The notes under the pieces are model-generated. The model saw nothing but the letters and a program-made list of their open reading frames with translations. It was not told the DNA's origin and did no database searches. A stretch of DNA of 64,000 nucleotides from positions 16,820,001-16,884,000 of the forward strand of contig OY821788.1 in the NCBI GenBank assembly GCA_963682175.1, in the 5' to 3' direction. The stretch is from Triglochin maritima (Eukaryota > Streptophyta > Magnoliopsida > Alismatales > Juncaginaceae). The translations under genes and the position numbers were made by a program. Below, piece after piece: positions 10,181 through 22,153 of the stretch. Positions within the stretch are counted from its first letter, which is position 1. The number at the start of each line of letters is the position of its first letter.

Positions 10181-11996
10181 GTGTGTGCACCTTTGTGCAT
10201 GCTTGCGTGGGCACGAGACGAGAGGGGTCGTTTGACGAGGCGTGTCGTCAACTCTGCTTCGGTAGTCGATTTCTCGATGCCTCCCTCCTCTCGTGTTGCA
10301 CATAGTCCGGGTTCAATGGCTGCTCATTTCCCTGAGGATGAGCAGTTGCTAGACCCACCTGTTCCACATGTTCCACCTGTGCTTCCTGTTCTTCCTATTG
10401 TTGCTCCCATACCTCTACGTGATCGATGCTACCCGAGCCGTACCACTCTACTTACATGCATCGTATTGCCAGAGGCAAATGGGAACCAATTTCAGGTTAA
10501 GCCTCAGTTTATTTCCATGCGCCCTCACTTCACTGGGAAGGGTGACCCCTATATCTTTCTGAGGGAATTTGAGGAGGTATGTGCTATGTTCAAGCTGCAA
10601 CAACTTAGCACAGACTCCATCCATCTTAGGCTAGTCCCTTTTGCACTAAAGGATGATGCCAAGAAGTGGTTGTACAGCAACCAGGCCAATGCCTTTAGGA
10701 CTTGGGATGAATTTCAATCTGCATTTCTCAAAAAGTACTTTCCAAATCATTGGACTCAAAAATTGAGGAACGAAATCAATTCGTTCTATCAACTTGAGAC
10801 CGAAATATTTCATGCATATTTAGAGAGATTCAAGGAGCTACTATCCTCATGCCCTCACCATGGCATCGAGTTGTGGCGCCTTTGTCAGATTGTCTACGAG
10901 GGTCTTCACATCCCATCCCGAACGCTCATTGAGTCCATGTGTCAAGGAGAGTTCTTAGGAAAGGATGAAAGGGGGCATTGGCTTTTCTAGAAGACCTCGC
11001 TGAGAAAATCATGCAATGGGAGATTGTAAGGGAACCACCTTCATCATCCAACATAGGATCGCGAATGCAAACTCGACTAGATCGGGTGCCGCATTTGCTG
11101 TCGATAGCACTACGGCCACCGAGGCGCGCATGGCAGACTTAATACGCCGTATAGATTCGATTGAGCTCCAAAACCAACAAGGTGCACCTCATGTGTCTAC
11201 ATCAGGTCCAGTTCCCTGTCATTCATGTGATAGCATAGGTCATGTAGGAAGTGAGTGTGCGTCTACTCCTCCTGAGATGGAACGTGTCAACGCCATCTAT
11301 GATAGAGCTAGGAATGACCCATACTCATCATCTTATAATCCCGGATGGAGGAACCACCCCAATTTTTCATGGAACCAAAATAATGCCCCGGGTGGTCCTT
11401 CAAACTCCTCTCAACCACACCAACCTCCCATGCATGCACAATCCTATCAGCTACCCCAAACGCAAATAACCAATCAATCGACTTTCCCAAATTCCAAATA
11501 TATGGAAACCCGTTTCAATTCGCTTGAGACCTTGACTCGTGGACTTGAAAACTCAATGAAACATTTTATGACAACCACAAGTCAAGTTCTCACTTCAAAT
11601 CAGCAGACCATCAAATCTCTAGAGCTTCAAATGGGCAAATTGGCTCAGTCTGTACATGAAAGAGAGAGAGGGTCTCTGCCTAGCCAGCATGAGGCTAACC
11701 CCCACATGTACCAGCAACAACACATGCAAAATGAGAATGTGGTACCTCGGGGGCGGCAAGTGAACCATGTGGAGGAACCTGTTCACCATGTCAATGCCAT
11801 TGTAACCTTAAGGATTGGAAAGCAGGATGACATTCACATTTCCTTGCCACCACCACCATCTATGCAGCCCCTCAGTGGGAATGGTGGTGAAGAAGAGGCT
11901 GAGGGTAATACACTGACGCCTCCTTCTCAGGCACCACAGAAAACCTACCTTCCAAAAGCTCCCTATCCTAGTAGGTTAACCAAAAAGCAGAGCTAA
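10181..11996 (+). pseudogene. Athila-like Gag polyprotein, one frameshift
   Basis: 10181-10990 encodes the gag domain: an N-terminal proline-rich stretch, PHFTGKGDPYIFLREFEEVC, then FRTWDEFQSAFLKKYFPN and the YQLETEIFHAYLERFKELL helix. A one-base loss near 10973 (compare the minus-strand copy at 3929-4279, which reads through) shifts the frame and gives a stop at 10990. The sequence continues in the other frame to 11996 with IANANSTRSG, a CHSCDSIGHVGSEC zinc knuckle (CX2CX4HX4C) and a SLELQMGKLAQ coiled segment. The start codon is uncertain (10181, 10277 or 10316). A TAA at 11994-11996 separates it in frame from the protease. Confidence 0.8.
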
Positions 11997-11999
11997 ACA

Positions 12000-12614
12000 A
12001 TGGATAAGATATTAGAGGTGTTTAAGCAAGTGAAGGTTAACATCTCCTTGTTGGATGTCATCCAACAAATACCTCAATATGCCAAAGTGTTAAAAGATCT
12101 CTGCCCAACCAAGAGGAAGACCAATGTTCCTAAGAAAGCATTCTTGGCTGCAAGTGTAAGCTCACTTTTGTCCAATCCCACATACACAAAGTACAAGGAC
12201 CCTGGGTGCCCTACTACTCAGTGTGCGATTGGGGACACTAGCATGAGTAATGTATTGCTTGATTTAGGATCAGCGGTCAACCTCCTCCTATTTTCTGTTT
12301 ATCAACAGTTGAACTTAGGAGAATTGAAACCAACTAAGATCACCCTCCAATTGGCGGATAGATCCATTCGTATTCCAAAGGCGATTATCGAGGACGTGCT
12401 TATCAAAGTTGGAGATTTTATATTTCCAGTCGATTTTGTTGTCCTCGATACCAATCCTGTTGCGCACTCCCACTCTCAAATACCTTTGATTTTGGGTAGA
12501 CCAGTTCTGGCAACCTCCAATGCCTTAATTAATTGTAGAAATGGTCTCATGAAGCTCTCATTCGGTAACATGAGTGCCGAGTTTCATGTATTCAACTCTG
12601 GTAGGCAACATTAG
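12000..12614 (+). pseudogene. Athila-like aspartic protease domain
   Basis: This continues in the same frame as gag after one TAA stop (11994-11996). It encodes LLDVIQQIPQYAKVLKDLCP, the usual gag-protease linker of this lineage, then VLLDLGSAVNLL, where DLGS replaces the canonical D(T/S)G(A/S) retropepsin site as in many Athila proteins, then ITLQLADRSIRIPKAIIEDV and VDFVVLD, and LILGRPVLAT as the flap-distal motif. It is 204 codons long without interruption. RT should follow but does not. It would need readthrough or reinitiation for expression. Confidence 0.8.
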
Positions 12615-13240
12615 CCCATTGACCAACCTTTAAATCTCAATCTCATGCGCCAATTAGAGAAAGCACCGCAAAGTCGACGAACACCCCTAACACCAATGCA
12701 ACCCATTGAGAATGTTTCTTGGTCCAGCGAAAACTCATTGCATGTCTTTGCAATGCAACAGAGTGAGCTGACATCAAACATTAATGTCAAAAGGGAGTGT
12801 TCGTTGCATGATTCTGTTGAGACCATTAGTGATGGGGAGACACCTCATCATATGCCCATTCCATAAGGTGTTGTCACCCCGTGTCCTAGGGCTATTGACC
12901 ATTTGAGCTTCAGATTGACTCCAACAATGACCCACCTACGACCGAGCTTAAGCTTGATGATATAAATGATGATGGGAGGTCATTGCTGGATGACTTGGGG
13001 AGAAGTCGTATTCTTAGTGATGCAGGTCTGCTGCATCCATCGAATGAGCTTGAGGAACTCATTCCGATGCACCAACCTATTGGTTGGAGGGTTTTGTTCG
13101 ATGAACAACTAAACCCTAGTAAGGCAACACAACTTCACTCTTTCATGTTGCCTACACCCAACCAATATCATGAGGGGTTCGAGTCTTTCAGCTTTGACCT
13201 TTCACCCCTCATGACACCTCAGAGTACCAGTGCAGTTTGA
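12615..13240 (+). other. Decayed sequence downstream of protease
   Basis: Short open stretches (12645-12866, 12983-13240) lie in shifted frames. The N-terminal pol region between protease and RT of Athila elements is usually a poorly conserved acidic linker. These fragments may be its remnant, but no domain is recognisable. Confidence 0.35.
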
Positions 13241-14871
13241 CCATCTCGGCAAGTCTCTGGACCTCCTAACTCGATGGTCTCATTTGATGTTCCTTTACCA
13301 AATGGTTATGAGAATATCTTTGTTGATGTATATATATTGTAAAAAAAAGGCAAAGAAAAAAAATATATATAAAAAAAGACTCCATGAGCGAGCATTGATT
13401 GTTGTGGGCCCCAACCCTTGTGTACTTGGACCCTATTTCTTCACGTATTTGTCTCCCTTCTTCAGTATCTCACAGGTTTTTGGGAATTCGGTGTTATGTC
13501 CATCAACATGACCATGAACTTCCTGTTGCGCTTCATGTTGGTGAGATCTTCCCTTTTTCATGCATAAATCCATGTAGTATCATGCTCACATTCATTTAGG
13601 ACAATGCAAGAAGTAGGTGTGGGGGGTGTTTTACGTGTGTACATAGTCGAGTCGTTTTCCTTTGATTTCGTTTTCTTTTGTTTGTACTGCTAGGGTCATG
13701 TTAGTGTGCTGCATTTAATATTGATATATCTGCTTGCCATGATCCATGGGTGACTTGTCTTCTTTTGCTTGCCTAGTGCTTTAAAACTTTCACATTTCTT
13801 TGAAAATCTTCATGTGTTTGCGAAAGAAAATGTTTTTGTGGGTTTTGCGTGTGTTTGGCATGTGCAAAACCGTTGAGAGGCAAAGTAAAAAGAAAGCTCC
13901 CAAAATTGTCTTGAACTTGATGCATTAGCATATCTAGTTTACAGGGTTTAGGTCTTATCGAGTCGTTAGGATGCACCCCGATTTTCCCTCGAGGGGCGTG
14001 TAATCATAGGGTTTCAGTACTCAAACATTTAAAGAAGTCCACCTTGAACCTAGTGAGTCAATAATTCGTGTGTGTTAGTATAAGGAAGTTTGTCGTAGTC
14101 AAGGGCTCTTTAACTCTTTTTGGGAAACTGTAAGTGTAGGGGTTTTGGTTCCCATGTAGATAAGTGAATAAGTGGTGTTCTCTCTTCTCGCACGGCTCCC
14201 ATCACTCAGGAAAGTAGGTCTGAGGGGACTTTGTGCCTGGTGCTCTCGAGTCATCTGACTTAGGATGCACCGACCGAACTCCCGTTACACGGGTGGTAGG
14301 GATCGCCCTATGTGGAGATTTGGGGGAAGGTGTACGTGATAGTGTAAGTCCTCATAGGCAATGATGCACGAAACTCGACCGTGGGAGAATCAAGCACCAA
14401 CCAATATAATGCTCCAAAGAAAAAGAAAAAGAAAAGAAAAAAAAAGTCAAATAAGAACCTTAATGGACCTTACACTTTGTATCACTTCAGGATGTTGAAG
14501 TTGTCCATGTCTTGTACTTAAGTCCTTAATTAACTCGCATGAATGGTTCCCTAGGCTAGGTGTGTGGACTGGATACATATATCGAGTTGGATCGTAGTAT
14601 TACCACATCCAATGTTCGAAAAAAATGAGCCAACGAGTCGTGTAGGTAGATTGAATAATGCATCTTTGTTCGGATTTTGTGGGTGTATCCGTGTAAAACC
14701 CTCAGGAGACAACACTCCTCCTCCTTGGCGACAAAGAGGTTTAACGGCTTGTTTCACGTGCTAAGTGCAACCGTAATTCCTACGAAAGTGAGTTAGGATT
14801 TCTTGTTTTTCGTATGCTTTTCTCTTTCTTTGTTTTACTCGGGACTAGCAAAAGTTAGGTGTGGGGGTATT
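13241..14871 (+). other. Athila-like 3' noncoding region with polypurine tract
   Basis: A long region between coding remnants and the 3' LTR, closely paralleled by 18980-20537 and 59860-60595 (shared blocks: gactccatgagcgagcattgattg, cgagtcatctgacttgggatgcaccgaccgaactcccgttacac, gggactagcaaaagttaggtg). The polypurine tract gtgtgggggtat (about 14859-14870) directly precedes the LTR start. A-rich runs occur at 13340-13375 and 14415-14445. Confidence 0.7.
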
Positions 14872-16247
14872 TGATTGACATCATTTCATTCTTATATTTG
14901 TATCTTATATCCATTATCTTTCACCTAAACAATGCTACGTGACGAGTTTTATGTTTAAATTTAAGAAATAAATAGGTTTGAAGAGAATAGTCATAAAAGG
15001 ACCTAAAAGCATGTAAAATAGCTGAGTTGAGAGACTCAAGGACTAAGATGCAAGATCGAAGGACCTGAACGTAAGATCGAAGGACCAATGAGCAAACAAG
15101 AATACTTCACACCATCATGGGGAGTATTTTGGCAATTCTACTCGGGTCGTAGCTCCAACAAGCAAAGTAGATGCATCAAAGACAAACAAAGCCTTCTAGA
15201 AAAGCCCACAAGAAAATCCAGAGCGATCCGAACACTATAGACTGCGAATTAGCGGTCCAAGACCGCTAATTGGTGGTCGCTTTTGGTCCGGATCCGCTAC
15301 GATTTATGTGGAGCGTGTATTTGTGTATATTTAGTCTATTTGTGGTATTTGTTTAGTCCCATACCGGGGGATTGTCCCGGATTACCTTTTTCTGTGGCTA
15401 TAAATAGAACTCTTCACCTTCTATTGTAATTACCCAATGCTTGGTGGCATTCTCTCTACTTGGAGTAAGCCTTGGAGCAAAATCTCAAGGTGGAGAAGAA
15501 TGCTACCTTCAATGTGAGTCATTTAATAAAATAAATTTCCATTGTTTTGTTTTTATGTCATTTCTTTATTCATGCTTAGCTTAGTTTTATTTCTTTGATT
15601 CTAGGCTAAAGTAGTTAGAATGTTTCTTTTCTTTAGTTTAATTGTTAGAGTATTGTGTAGTGAGTAGATTCATCCCCTTTGGGGGTGGAGATGATGTTCA
15701 TACATGCATTAAAGAATAGATATGAATGATTTATATTTTGATTGTGTTGATAAATGTGAATGTATGCTTGCTTGTTAGAGTAGAATACCACACTTGATGG
15801 GTTTTGCCACACATCTTAGACACCTCCCATGCTTGTTTGGGTTCTAAAATAACCAGCTTGTGTATATGAATGTTAATCAACTAGGTTAGTGAATGGATTG
15901 ATAGGTTTTTCCATAACCTTTAAAACTTCCTATGCATGAACACACTACCTACATTTGTCCCTATAGAATGCATTCTTCACCATCTTTTACATGTGTGCAC
16001 ACACTCCACCCCTTAGGGGTTTTCCATTTCTGATTTGCAGCTTTCAATTTCCCTCGCTTTCGTTTTCCTTGTTTGATGCTTACTCGTTTAGTGTAGTTAG
16101 TCTAGCTTAGTGTAATCACAACTTCTTCCCCTCTTTTCCCACTTGCCTGTGAACAAACCAGAGTCTACACACCTCCTTGTGGATCGACCAGTATTTGCCA
16201 CTGCTTCAATGCGGTCGTGCACTTGCGGTATTTAAAACGATTAAACA
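14872..16247 (+). repeat. 3' LTR of the Athila-like element
   Basis: Begins TGATTGACATC after the polypurine tract and ends TTAAACA, colinear with 7763-9104 but with many substitutions and an extra block near 15540-15600. It is followed directly by CACTA-like subterminal repeats. Confidence 0.85.
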
Positions 16248-16986
16248 GTGACCGACATCTATACGTACAGTACGACCGATAGACGTTGGCCACATCATAC
16301 ATCCGACGTCTATACATTTATATAACAATAATAAAAAAATTACGTCCTATAAACGTCGGTCATTCGATACATCTGACGTCTATACACGAGTAAATAGTAA
16401 AAAATATAATTACAATACTCTTAGGCCCAACTGCCCCAAGTGCAAATCTTTTGACCATTAAATATATATATATATGTCTCACTTGTATTTTATAGTGTGG
16501 TACCAAACTCCCATTGGTGGAGTACTTCAACTCCACCAATAAAAAACTTTCTCCAATGTGGGACTAAACTTCAAGACATATGACCATACACACACATGTG
16601 TACAACACACATGCATGTGATAGTTACATTGATGTAACTATTTTTAAAACAATCCAAATAATTCACATTATTCTTATACAAAATAAAACCACGTAAATTC
16701 TTATACGAAAATATCCCAAAAAATAAATCCACATAAATTCTTGCACGAAATAAATCCCAAAAAATAAATCCACATAAATTCTTATACGAAATAAATCCCA
16801 AAAAGTAAAAAATAAATATTTTGCTTCTTTCAGGAGGTATAGACGTCGGTTATACTAAAAATCCGACGTTTATACAAACCTATAGATGTCAGACGACCAA
16901 ATATCCGACGTCTATAATTATAGACGTCGGATGTTTTTATATCGGATGTCTATTAGGTCACGTCTATTGTGTATTCTGCACTAGTG
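16248..16986 (-). mobile_element. Short non-autonomous CACTA derivative
   Basis: The right end has the same terminal motif as the element at the window start (CACTAGTGCAGAATACAC read from 16986 leftwards), preceded by GACGTC-centred repeats (16840-16975); similar repeats occur at the left (16250-16385). The left end lacks CACTA and begins gtgaccgacatc directly after the LTR, so it is truncated. The interior has no coding capacity, but a phrase (aaataaatccacataaattcttatacgaaa) is repeated three to four times at 16690-16800. Confidence 0.7.
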
Positions 16987-17436
16987 AATGTTAAACATTG
17001 TTGTATGTGAGAAATGTTAGTTTGCTTGTTTGATGGTTTCTGCCATAATGTTTAGGTACATTCCATGCTTGCTTAGGTTCTTAATAACAACTTGTCATGC
17101 TCATATTAATCACTTAGGTTAGTGCTTTGAATGATAGGTCTTGTCATGAGGTACTTCTTATGCATTACAAACACTAACTACACTTGAGCTTATTGTATGC
17201 ATTCATCACTTGTTATTTCTTGTGTACACACACTCCACCCCTTAGGGTTTTCCATTCCAGATTTCTATCTTGTTTTATTAGTCGCTAAGTTTTAGTTCGT
17301 TTTGTGCTTTCATTTCCTTCCTTGTTGCTACTAGTTTAGTGTAGTTTAGTTTAATCAATGTTTCTCTCCCACTCGCCTTTGAACAAACTAAAGTCGACCC
17401 GTATTTGCCACCGCTTCAACACGGCCATGCACTTAC
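16987..17436 (+). repeat. Athila-like LTR fragment
   Basis: Matches the 3' third of the LTR at 4500-5040 (gttgttgtatgtgagaaatg, gatggtttctgccataat, cactccaccccttagggttttcc). It ends at cacttacgattaattaaaa and is joined directly to pol DNA, so primer-binding site, leader, gag, protease and RT are deleted. Confidence 0.65.
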
Positions 17437-18970
17437 GATTAATTAAAATGTATCAATTAGCGAAGAAATATGAAAAATCTCGACTCTTGAGATGGATCTT
17501 GTTGTTACAAGAATTTGATCTCGAGATTCAAGACATAAAGGGTCTTAAAATTTTGTAGCTGACCACCTGTCTCGTCTTGAGACAACCAACATACCAAATT
17601 ATTAATGACAAATTTCCTGACGAGCAATTGTTCACGATTTAAGATAACCCTTGGTTTTCCAACATCGTGAACTACATCGTGACCGAGCAACTTCCTATGG
17701 GTTGGTCAAAATCTGACCAACCCAAATTTAGATCCTATGTCAGATTCTTTCACCGGGACGACCGCTATCTATTCAAATACTGCTCTAACCAAATTTTCAG
17801 GCGGTGCATCCCAAATTACAAGTTCCATGGTGTACTCCAAATTTGCCAGTCTGAGGCATGTGGAGGACACTTTGGAGCAAAGAAAATTACCACCAATGTT
17901 CTCCAATCTGGATTCTACTGGCCTTCCCTTTTCAAAGATGCTTATGAATTTAGTAAGCAATGTGATAGGTGTCAGCGCCTTGACAGGATTAGTCGACGTG
18001 ATATGATGCCTTTGCAAAATGTCATTGTCGTCGACATCTTCGATGTGTAGGGCATCGACTTTATGGGTCTTTTCCCGAATTCATTTGGGAATGTTTACAT
18101 TCTGGTGGTCATTGACTATGTGTCTAAGTGGGTAGAGGCTATCCCACAAAGGCCAATGACAACAAGGTGGTCACTAAATTCTTAAAGGATATTTTTGCAC
18201 GATTTGGTACTCCTCGTACCATAATCAGCGATAGGGGTACTCACTTCTCCAATCGCTCCTTTGAAGCGCTTATGAGAAAGTATTCGATCACCCACAAGCT
18301 TGCGACCATATATCATCTGCAAACTAGTGGGCAGGTCAAAGTCTCTAACAGTCAATTAAAGCAAATCAATGAGAAGACGGTTACTTCCTCGAGGAAGGAT
18401 TGGTCGACTAAGTTGAATGACGCGTTGTGGGCTTTTCGCACCGCGTATAAGACCAATTTGGGTATGTCCCCATATGGGGTAATGCACGGCAAGGATTGCC
18501 AGCTACTTGTCGAGCTCGAGCATCGTGCTTTGTGGGCGATCAAAAACCATAATATGGATCTTGATCAAGCAGGAGTGCAACATAAACTCGACATCATGGA
18601 ATTGGAAGAGCTACGCAATGATGCGTATGAAAATGCCAAAATTCATAAGTCCCGAGCCAAGATACTTCACGATCACATGATTATGTAAAAGGTGTTTACG
18701 GCCGAGCAAAAGGTGTTGCTCTACAATTCCCGGCTTCATCTGTTTGCGGTTAAGCTCCGCATTCGCTGGTCTGGCCCTTTTATTGTGCAAACCGACTTTC
18801 CTCATTGTGCGGTTGAAATCCTAACCCCAGGGAACGGGGACATGTTCAAAGTTAATGGACAACGCCCCAAACCTTACTTGGAGGGGCATCAGCTGAAGTC
18901 GAGGAGTTCATGTTCCTTCATGAACCTCTCTCGCACTCAACCAATCTTGTTCCTGCATGAATGGTTGAGA
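17437..18970 (+). pseudogene. Athila-like RNase H end and integrase, inactivated
   Basis: 17437-17600 encodes the tail of RNase H (SRLLRWILLLQEFDLEIQD, ADHLSRLE after a shift). 17667-18050 holds the HHCC zinc-binding region (HFGAKKITTNVLQ...CDRCQR). The catalytic core begins [23 protein letters not shown], but TGG is TAG at 18048-18050 and a frameshift follows near 18140. ISDRGTHF carries the second Asp, and where the DDE Glu is expected the sequence reads GQVKVSNS, so Glu is replaced by Lys. 18692-18970 encodes the C-terminal domain (NPRLHLF-like, WSGPFIV). Three independent lesions make this a dead copy. Confidence 0.85.
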
Positions 18971-20537
18971 TTTCATGTTTGTACAAAGTTAAATTTGAAA
19001 GAAAAAAAACAAAAAAAATGAAAAAAGAAAATAAAAAAAACAAAAGACTCCATGAGTGAGCATTGATTGTTGTGGGCCCCAACCCTTGTGTATTTGGGCC
19101 ACATTTCTTTCACGTATTTGTATCCCTTCTTTCATATTTCACAGGTTTTGAGGGGAATTCGGGTTTCTGTCTATCAACATAACCATGAACTTCACTTTGT
19201 GCTTCACATTGGTGAGATCTTTTCTTTTTCATGCATAACTCCATGTAGTATCATGTTTGCATTCATTGAAGACAATGCATGAAGTAAGTATGGGGCGTGT
19301 TTTACGTGTGTACATAGTCGAGTCATTTTCCATTTGTTTTTGTTTTTTGTGTGCATTGTTGGGGCATGTTAGTGTATTGCATTTAATATCGATATATCTG
19401 CTTGTCATGATTCTTGGGTGACTTATCTTCTTTTTCTTGCCTTGCACTTTAAATTTCATATTTCTTTCAAAATCTTGATGTGTTTGCGAAAGAAAATGTT
19501 TTTTGGGTTTTGCGTGTGTTTCGCATGTGCAAAACCGTTGATAGGCAAAGTAAAAAAACTCCCAAAATTGCCTTGAACTTGATGCATTAGGATATTTAGT
19601 ATACCGGCTTTAGGTATTATCGAGTCGTAAGGATGCACCCAATTTTTCCTTCGAGTGGAGTGTAATCATAGGGTTTCAGTACTCAAACAATTAAAGAAGT
19701 CCACCCCGAACCTAGTTAGTGATATAATTCGTGTCTGTTAATATAAGGAAGTTTGTTGTAGTCAATGACCCTTTAACTCCTGTTGTGAGACATTAAGTGT
19801 ACTATTTGTGGTTAATGTGTAGATAAGAAATAATTGAGTAAGTGTTCTCTCTTCTCGCATGACTCCGATCCCTCGGGAAATTTGGTCTGAGGGGACTTTG
19901 TGCCTGGTGCTTTCGAGTCATCTGACTTGGGATGCACCGACCGAACTCCCGTTACACAGGTGCTAGGGATTGTCCTATGTGGAGTCTGGGAAAAAGTGTA
20001 CAAGATAGTGTAAGTCCTCATAGCCAATGATACACGAAACCTGGCCTTGGGAGAATTACACACCAACTAGAAGAAAAAAAAGAGAAGAACAAAAAAAAGG
20101 TAACGTAAATAAGAACCTGAATGGACTTTACACTTCGTATCACTTGAGGATATTAAGGTTGTTCATGTCTTTCACTTAAGTCCTTAATTAACTTACACGA
20201 ATGATTCATTAAGCTAGGTGTGTGGTCTGGATACAAATATAGAGTCGTCCCGTAGGATTACCGGGTCCAATGATCGACAAAAATGAGTCCATTGAGTCGA
20301 GTTTCTAGATTGAATAATGCATCAATGTTCGGATTTTAGGGGTATATCGGTTGAAAACTCTCAGGAGACAACACTACTCCTCCTTGGCGATAAGGAGGTT
20401 TATTGGCTTGTTGCACGTGCTAAGTGCAACCGTGATTCCTACGAAAGTGAGTTAGCATTTCCCTGTTTTACATATGTTTTTTCCCTTCTTTCAATTTCCC
20501 TATCTTTATTTTGCTGGGGACTAGCAAAAGTTAGGTG
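18971..20537 (+). other. Athila-like 3' noncoding region, cut off just before its polypurine tract
   Basis: Colinear with 13380-14860 (same blocks in the same order). It ends with gactagcaaaagttaggtg; in the intact relative this runs straight into tggggg and the 3' LTR. Here the sequence switches to viral coat-protein DNA at 20537/20538 with a one-base overlap (G). The 3' LTR is not found on the other side of the viral block. Confidence 0.75.
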
Positions 20538-20629
20538 ACCCTTATGAAGATACACTAGATGTATACTATATTGAAGAAATTGATAAATCAACAGAATCAG
20601 ATGACTTCACTTCTTCCTCAGAATCAGAC
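20538..20629 (+). pseudogene. Coat protein C-terminal fragment (ORF IV)
   Basis: The last 30 or so codons of CP: the acidic, serine-rich tail (STESDDFTSSSESD) ending TGA at 20627-20629. It marks the left edge of viral DNA, fused to Athila 3' noncoding DNA. Confidence 0.85.
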
Positions 20630-20645
20630 TGAAGAAGAATTAGCG

Positions 20646-21164
20646 ATGTCAAACATCACTAATCCCAATTCTATTTATATCAAAGGTAAATTTAAATTTA
20701 CAGGATATAAACAAATTGAATTACATTGTTATGTCGACACAGGTGCAAGTCTATGCATAACAAGTAAGCACGTTATTCCAGAAGAACACTGGGTTAACGC
20801 GGAAAGACCTTTACAGGTAAAAATTGCCAATGGTAAAACCATAGCAATAACCAAGGTTTGTAAAAATCTTGATATACTAATTGCAGGAGAGATATTTCAT
20901 ATTCCAACTGTCTATCAACAAGAAACTGGTATTGACTTTATAATTGGTAATAACATCTTACAATTATATGGACCTTTTACACAGTTAACAAAAATGATTA
21001 TTCTCACACTTAACCATGAAGAGATATTCATTCGAAAAATCACCTTTGCTAAAAAGGTAGGTGTTATTGGTTTCCTTAATTCTATGAAAAAGAATTCTAG
21101 AACTAAGAAAACTGAAGTAATTAATATTATCCCCAATAAAATCCAACTTTTACAGAGGGGGAAG
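20646..21164 (+). pseudogene. Polymerase N-terminal fragment with protease DTG (ORF V)
   Basis: 173 codons from the authentic ORF V ATG, including YVDTGAS (retropepsin active site, residues 31-33). It stops at an inversion joint (gaag|gtaaaagg) where the DNA turns to minus-strand ORF V. The apparent 223-codon ORF through the joint is a fusion artefact, not a gene. Relative to other copies it has Ala-to-Thr (CITSK) and Phe-to-Ile (NNILQ) changes. Confidence 0.85.
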
Positions 21165-21499
21165 GTAAAAGGTCCATATAATTGTAAGAAGTTATTACCA
21201 ATTATAAAGTCAATACCAGTTTCTTGTTGATAGACAGTTGGAATATGAAATATCTCTCCTGCAATTAGTATATCAAGATTTTTACAAACCTTGGTTATTG
21301 CTATGGTTTTACCATTGGCAATTTTTACCTGTAAAGCTCTTTCCACGTTAACCCAGTGTTCTTCTGGAATAACGTGCTTACTTGCTATGCATAGACTTGC
21401 ACCTGTGTCGACATAACAATGTAATTCAATTTGTTTATATCCTGTAAATTTAAATTTACCTTTGATATAAATAGAATTGGGATTAGTGATGTTTGACAT
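21165..21499 (-). pseudogene. Polymerase N-terminal fragment, minus strand (ORF V)
   Basis: About 111 codons from the ATG at 21499, including YVDTGAS, ending at the inversion joint. It carries the VERALQ variant shared with 37444-37778 and 37779-38297 but not with the pol copies at 24971 and 32621. Confidence 0.85.
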
Positions 21500-21512
21500 C
21501 GCTAATTCTTCT

Positions 21513-22153
21513 TCAGTCTGATTCTGAGGAAGAAGTGAAGTCATCTGATTCTGTTGATGAATCAATTTCTTCAATATAGTATACATCTAGTGTATCTTCA
21601 TAAGGGTCTTCAATAGGAATGAATCCTAATGAGTAAACCTGTTCGAGCATATTTGTTTTATACTCATGTTTTTTCCTATTAGGACACTCGTTGGCATAGT
21701 GTCCTTCTTCGTTGCAGACCCAACATCTACAATTCTTTTTGCCTTTTGGACAAATTTTTTGTTTGTTAGTATCATGTTTTTTCCTAACAAATTTTCCAGG
21801 TTTAAAAGGTTTTCTTTTCTTTTTAAACCTATATTTAGAAGCATATTTTTGCTTTTGTTTTCTAACCTTCCTTTTGGTTGGTTTACAGCCATACTCTAAG
21901 GATGGTTCTTGTATAGACTTGCAATAATTCTTGTTGAACTTTTTAAGTCTACGTTGTTTTCTAGCCAAGTCACAAACTTGTGAGATTTCTTCTTTGACTA
22001 ATCGTTGTGCAAAGCCTAAACTAAACTCTGCGGTGGCTGAAGATTCTACTATAAATCTATTGTAAGCTTTTTCTCCTACGATGGGGATTTTTAAGAGGTA
22101 ATCAAGGATGTACTTCTTATAAAGAATTTTTCTACCTTTTCCATGTGGTTCAT
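21513..22153 (-). pseudogene. Coat protein with internal deletion (ORF IV)
   Basis: The start ([15 protein letters not shown]) is joined to the middle of CP at gaaaaattc|tttataag, deleting roughly 265 codons (compare 31185-32000) and shifting the frame. The 3' half is intact: a lysine/arginine-rich stretch, then the zinc knuckle [14 protein letters not shown] (CX2CX4HX4C) and the acidic tail. In caulimoviruses this knuckle and basic region bind the RNA/DNA genome. The deletion joint is identical in 36790-37421 and 38320-38951. Confidence 0.88.

Larger units (their letters stand above)
7763..16247 (+). mobile_element. Athila-like Ty3/gypsy element with both LTRs, lacking RT and integrase
   Basis: Two related LTRs (7763-9104 and 14872-16247) flank a 5.8-kb interior with primer-binding site, leader, gag, protease and a polypurine tract. 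No reverse transcriptase, RNase H or integrase motif occurs between protease (ends 12614) and the 3' LTR, so it is a non-autonomous gag-protease derivative. The LTRs differ at many positions by eye, so the insertion is not recent. No convincing target-site duplication is visible (accct before, gtgac after), which suggests later recombination or damage by the adjacent CACTA-like DNA. Confidence 0.85.

Noticed and set aside
7758..16252. Target-site duplication of the Athila-like element
   Set aside because: The flanking 5-mers accct and gtgac do not match. A tgacc string occurs near both ends but at different distances, so I do not claim it.
20559..21586. Two 223-codon ORFs on opposite strands crossing the inversion joint
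   Set aside because: They are chimeras of sense and antisense polymerase DNA through the palindromic joint, and their upstream part is the CP tail read in another frame.
21666..21927. Phe/Leu-rich ORFs opposite the coat protein (also near 32193, 37016, 38464 and 41155)
   Set aside because: Antisense of the lysine-rich CP region in every copy; they appear only because CP is conserved.
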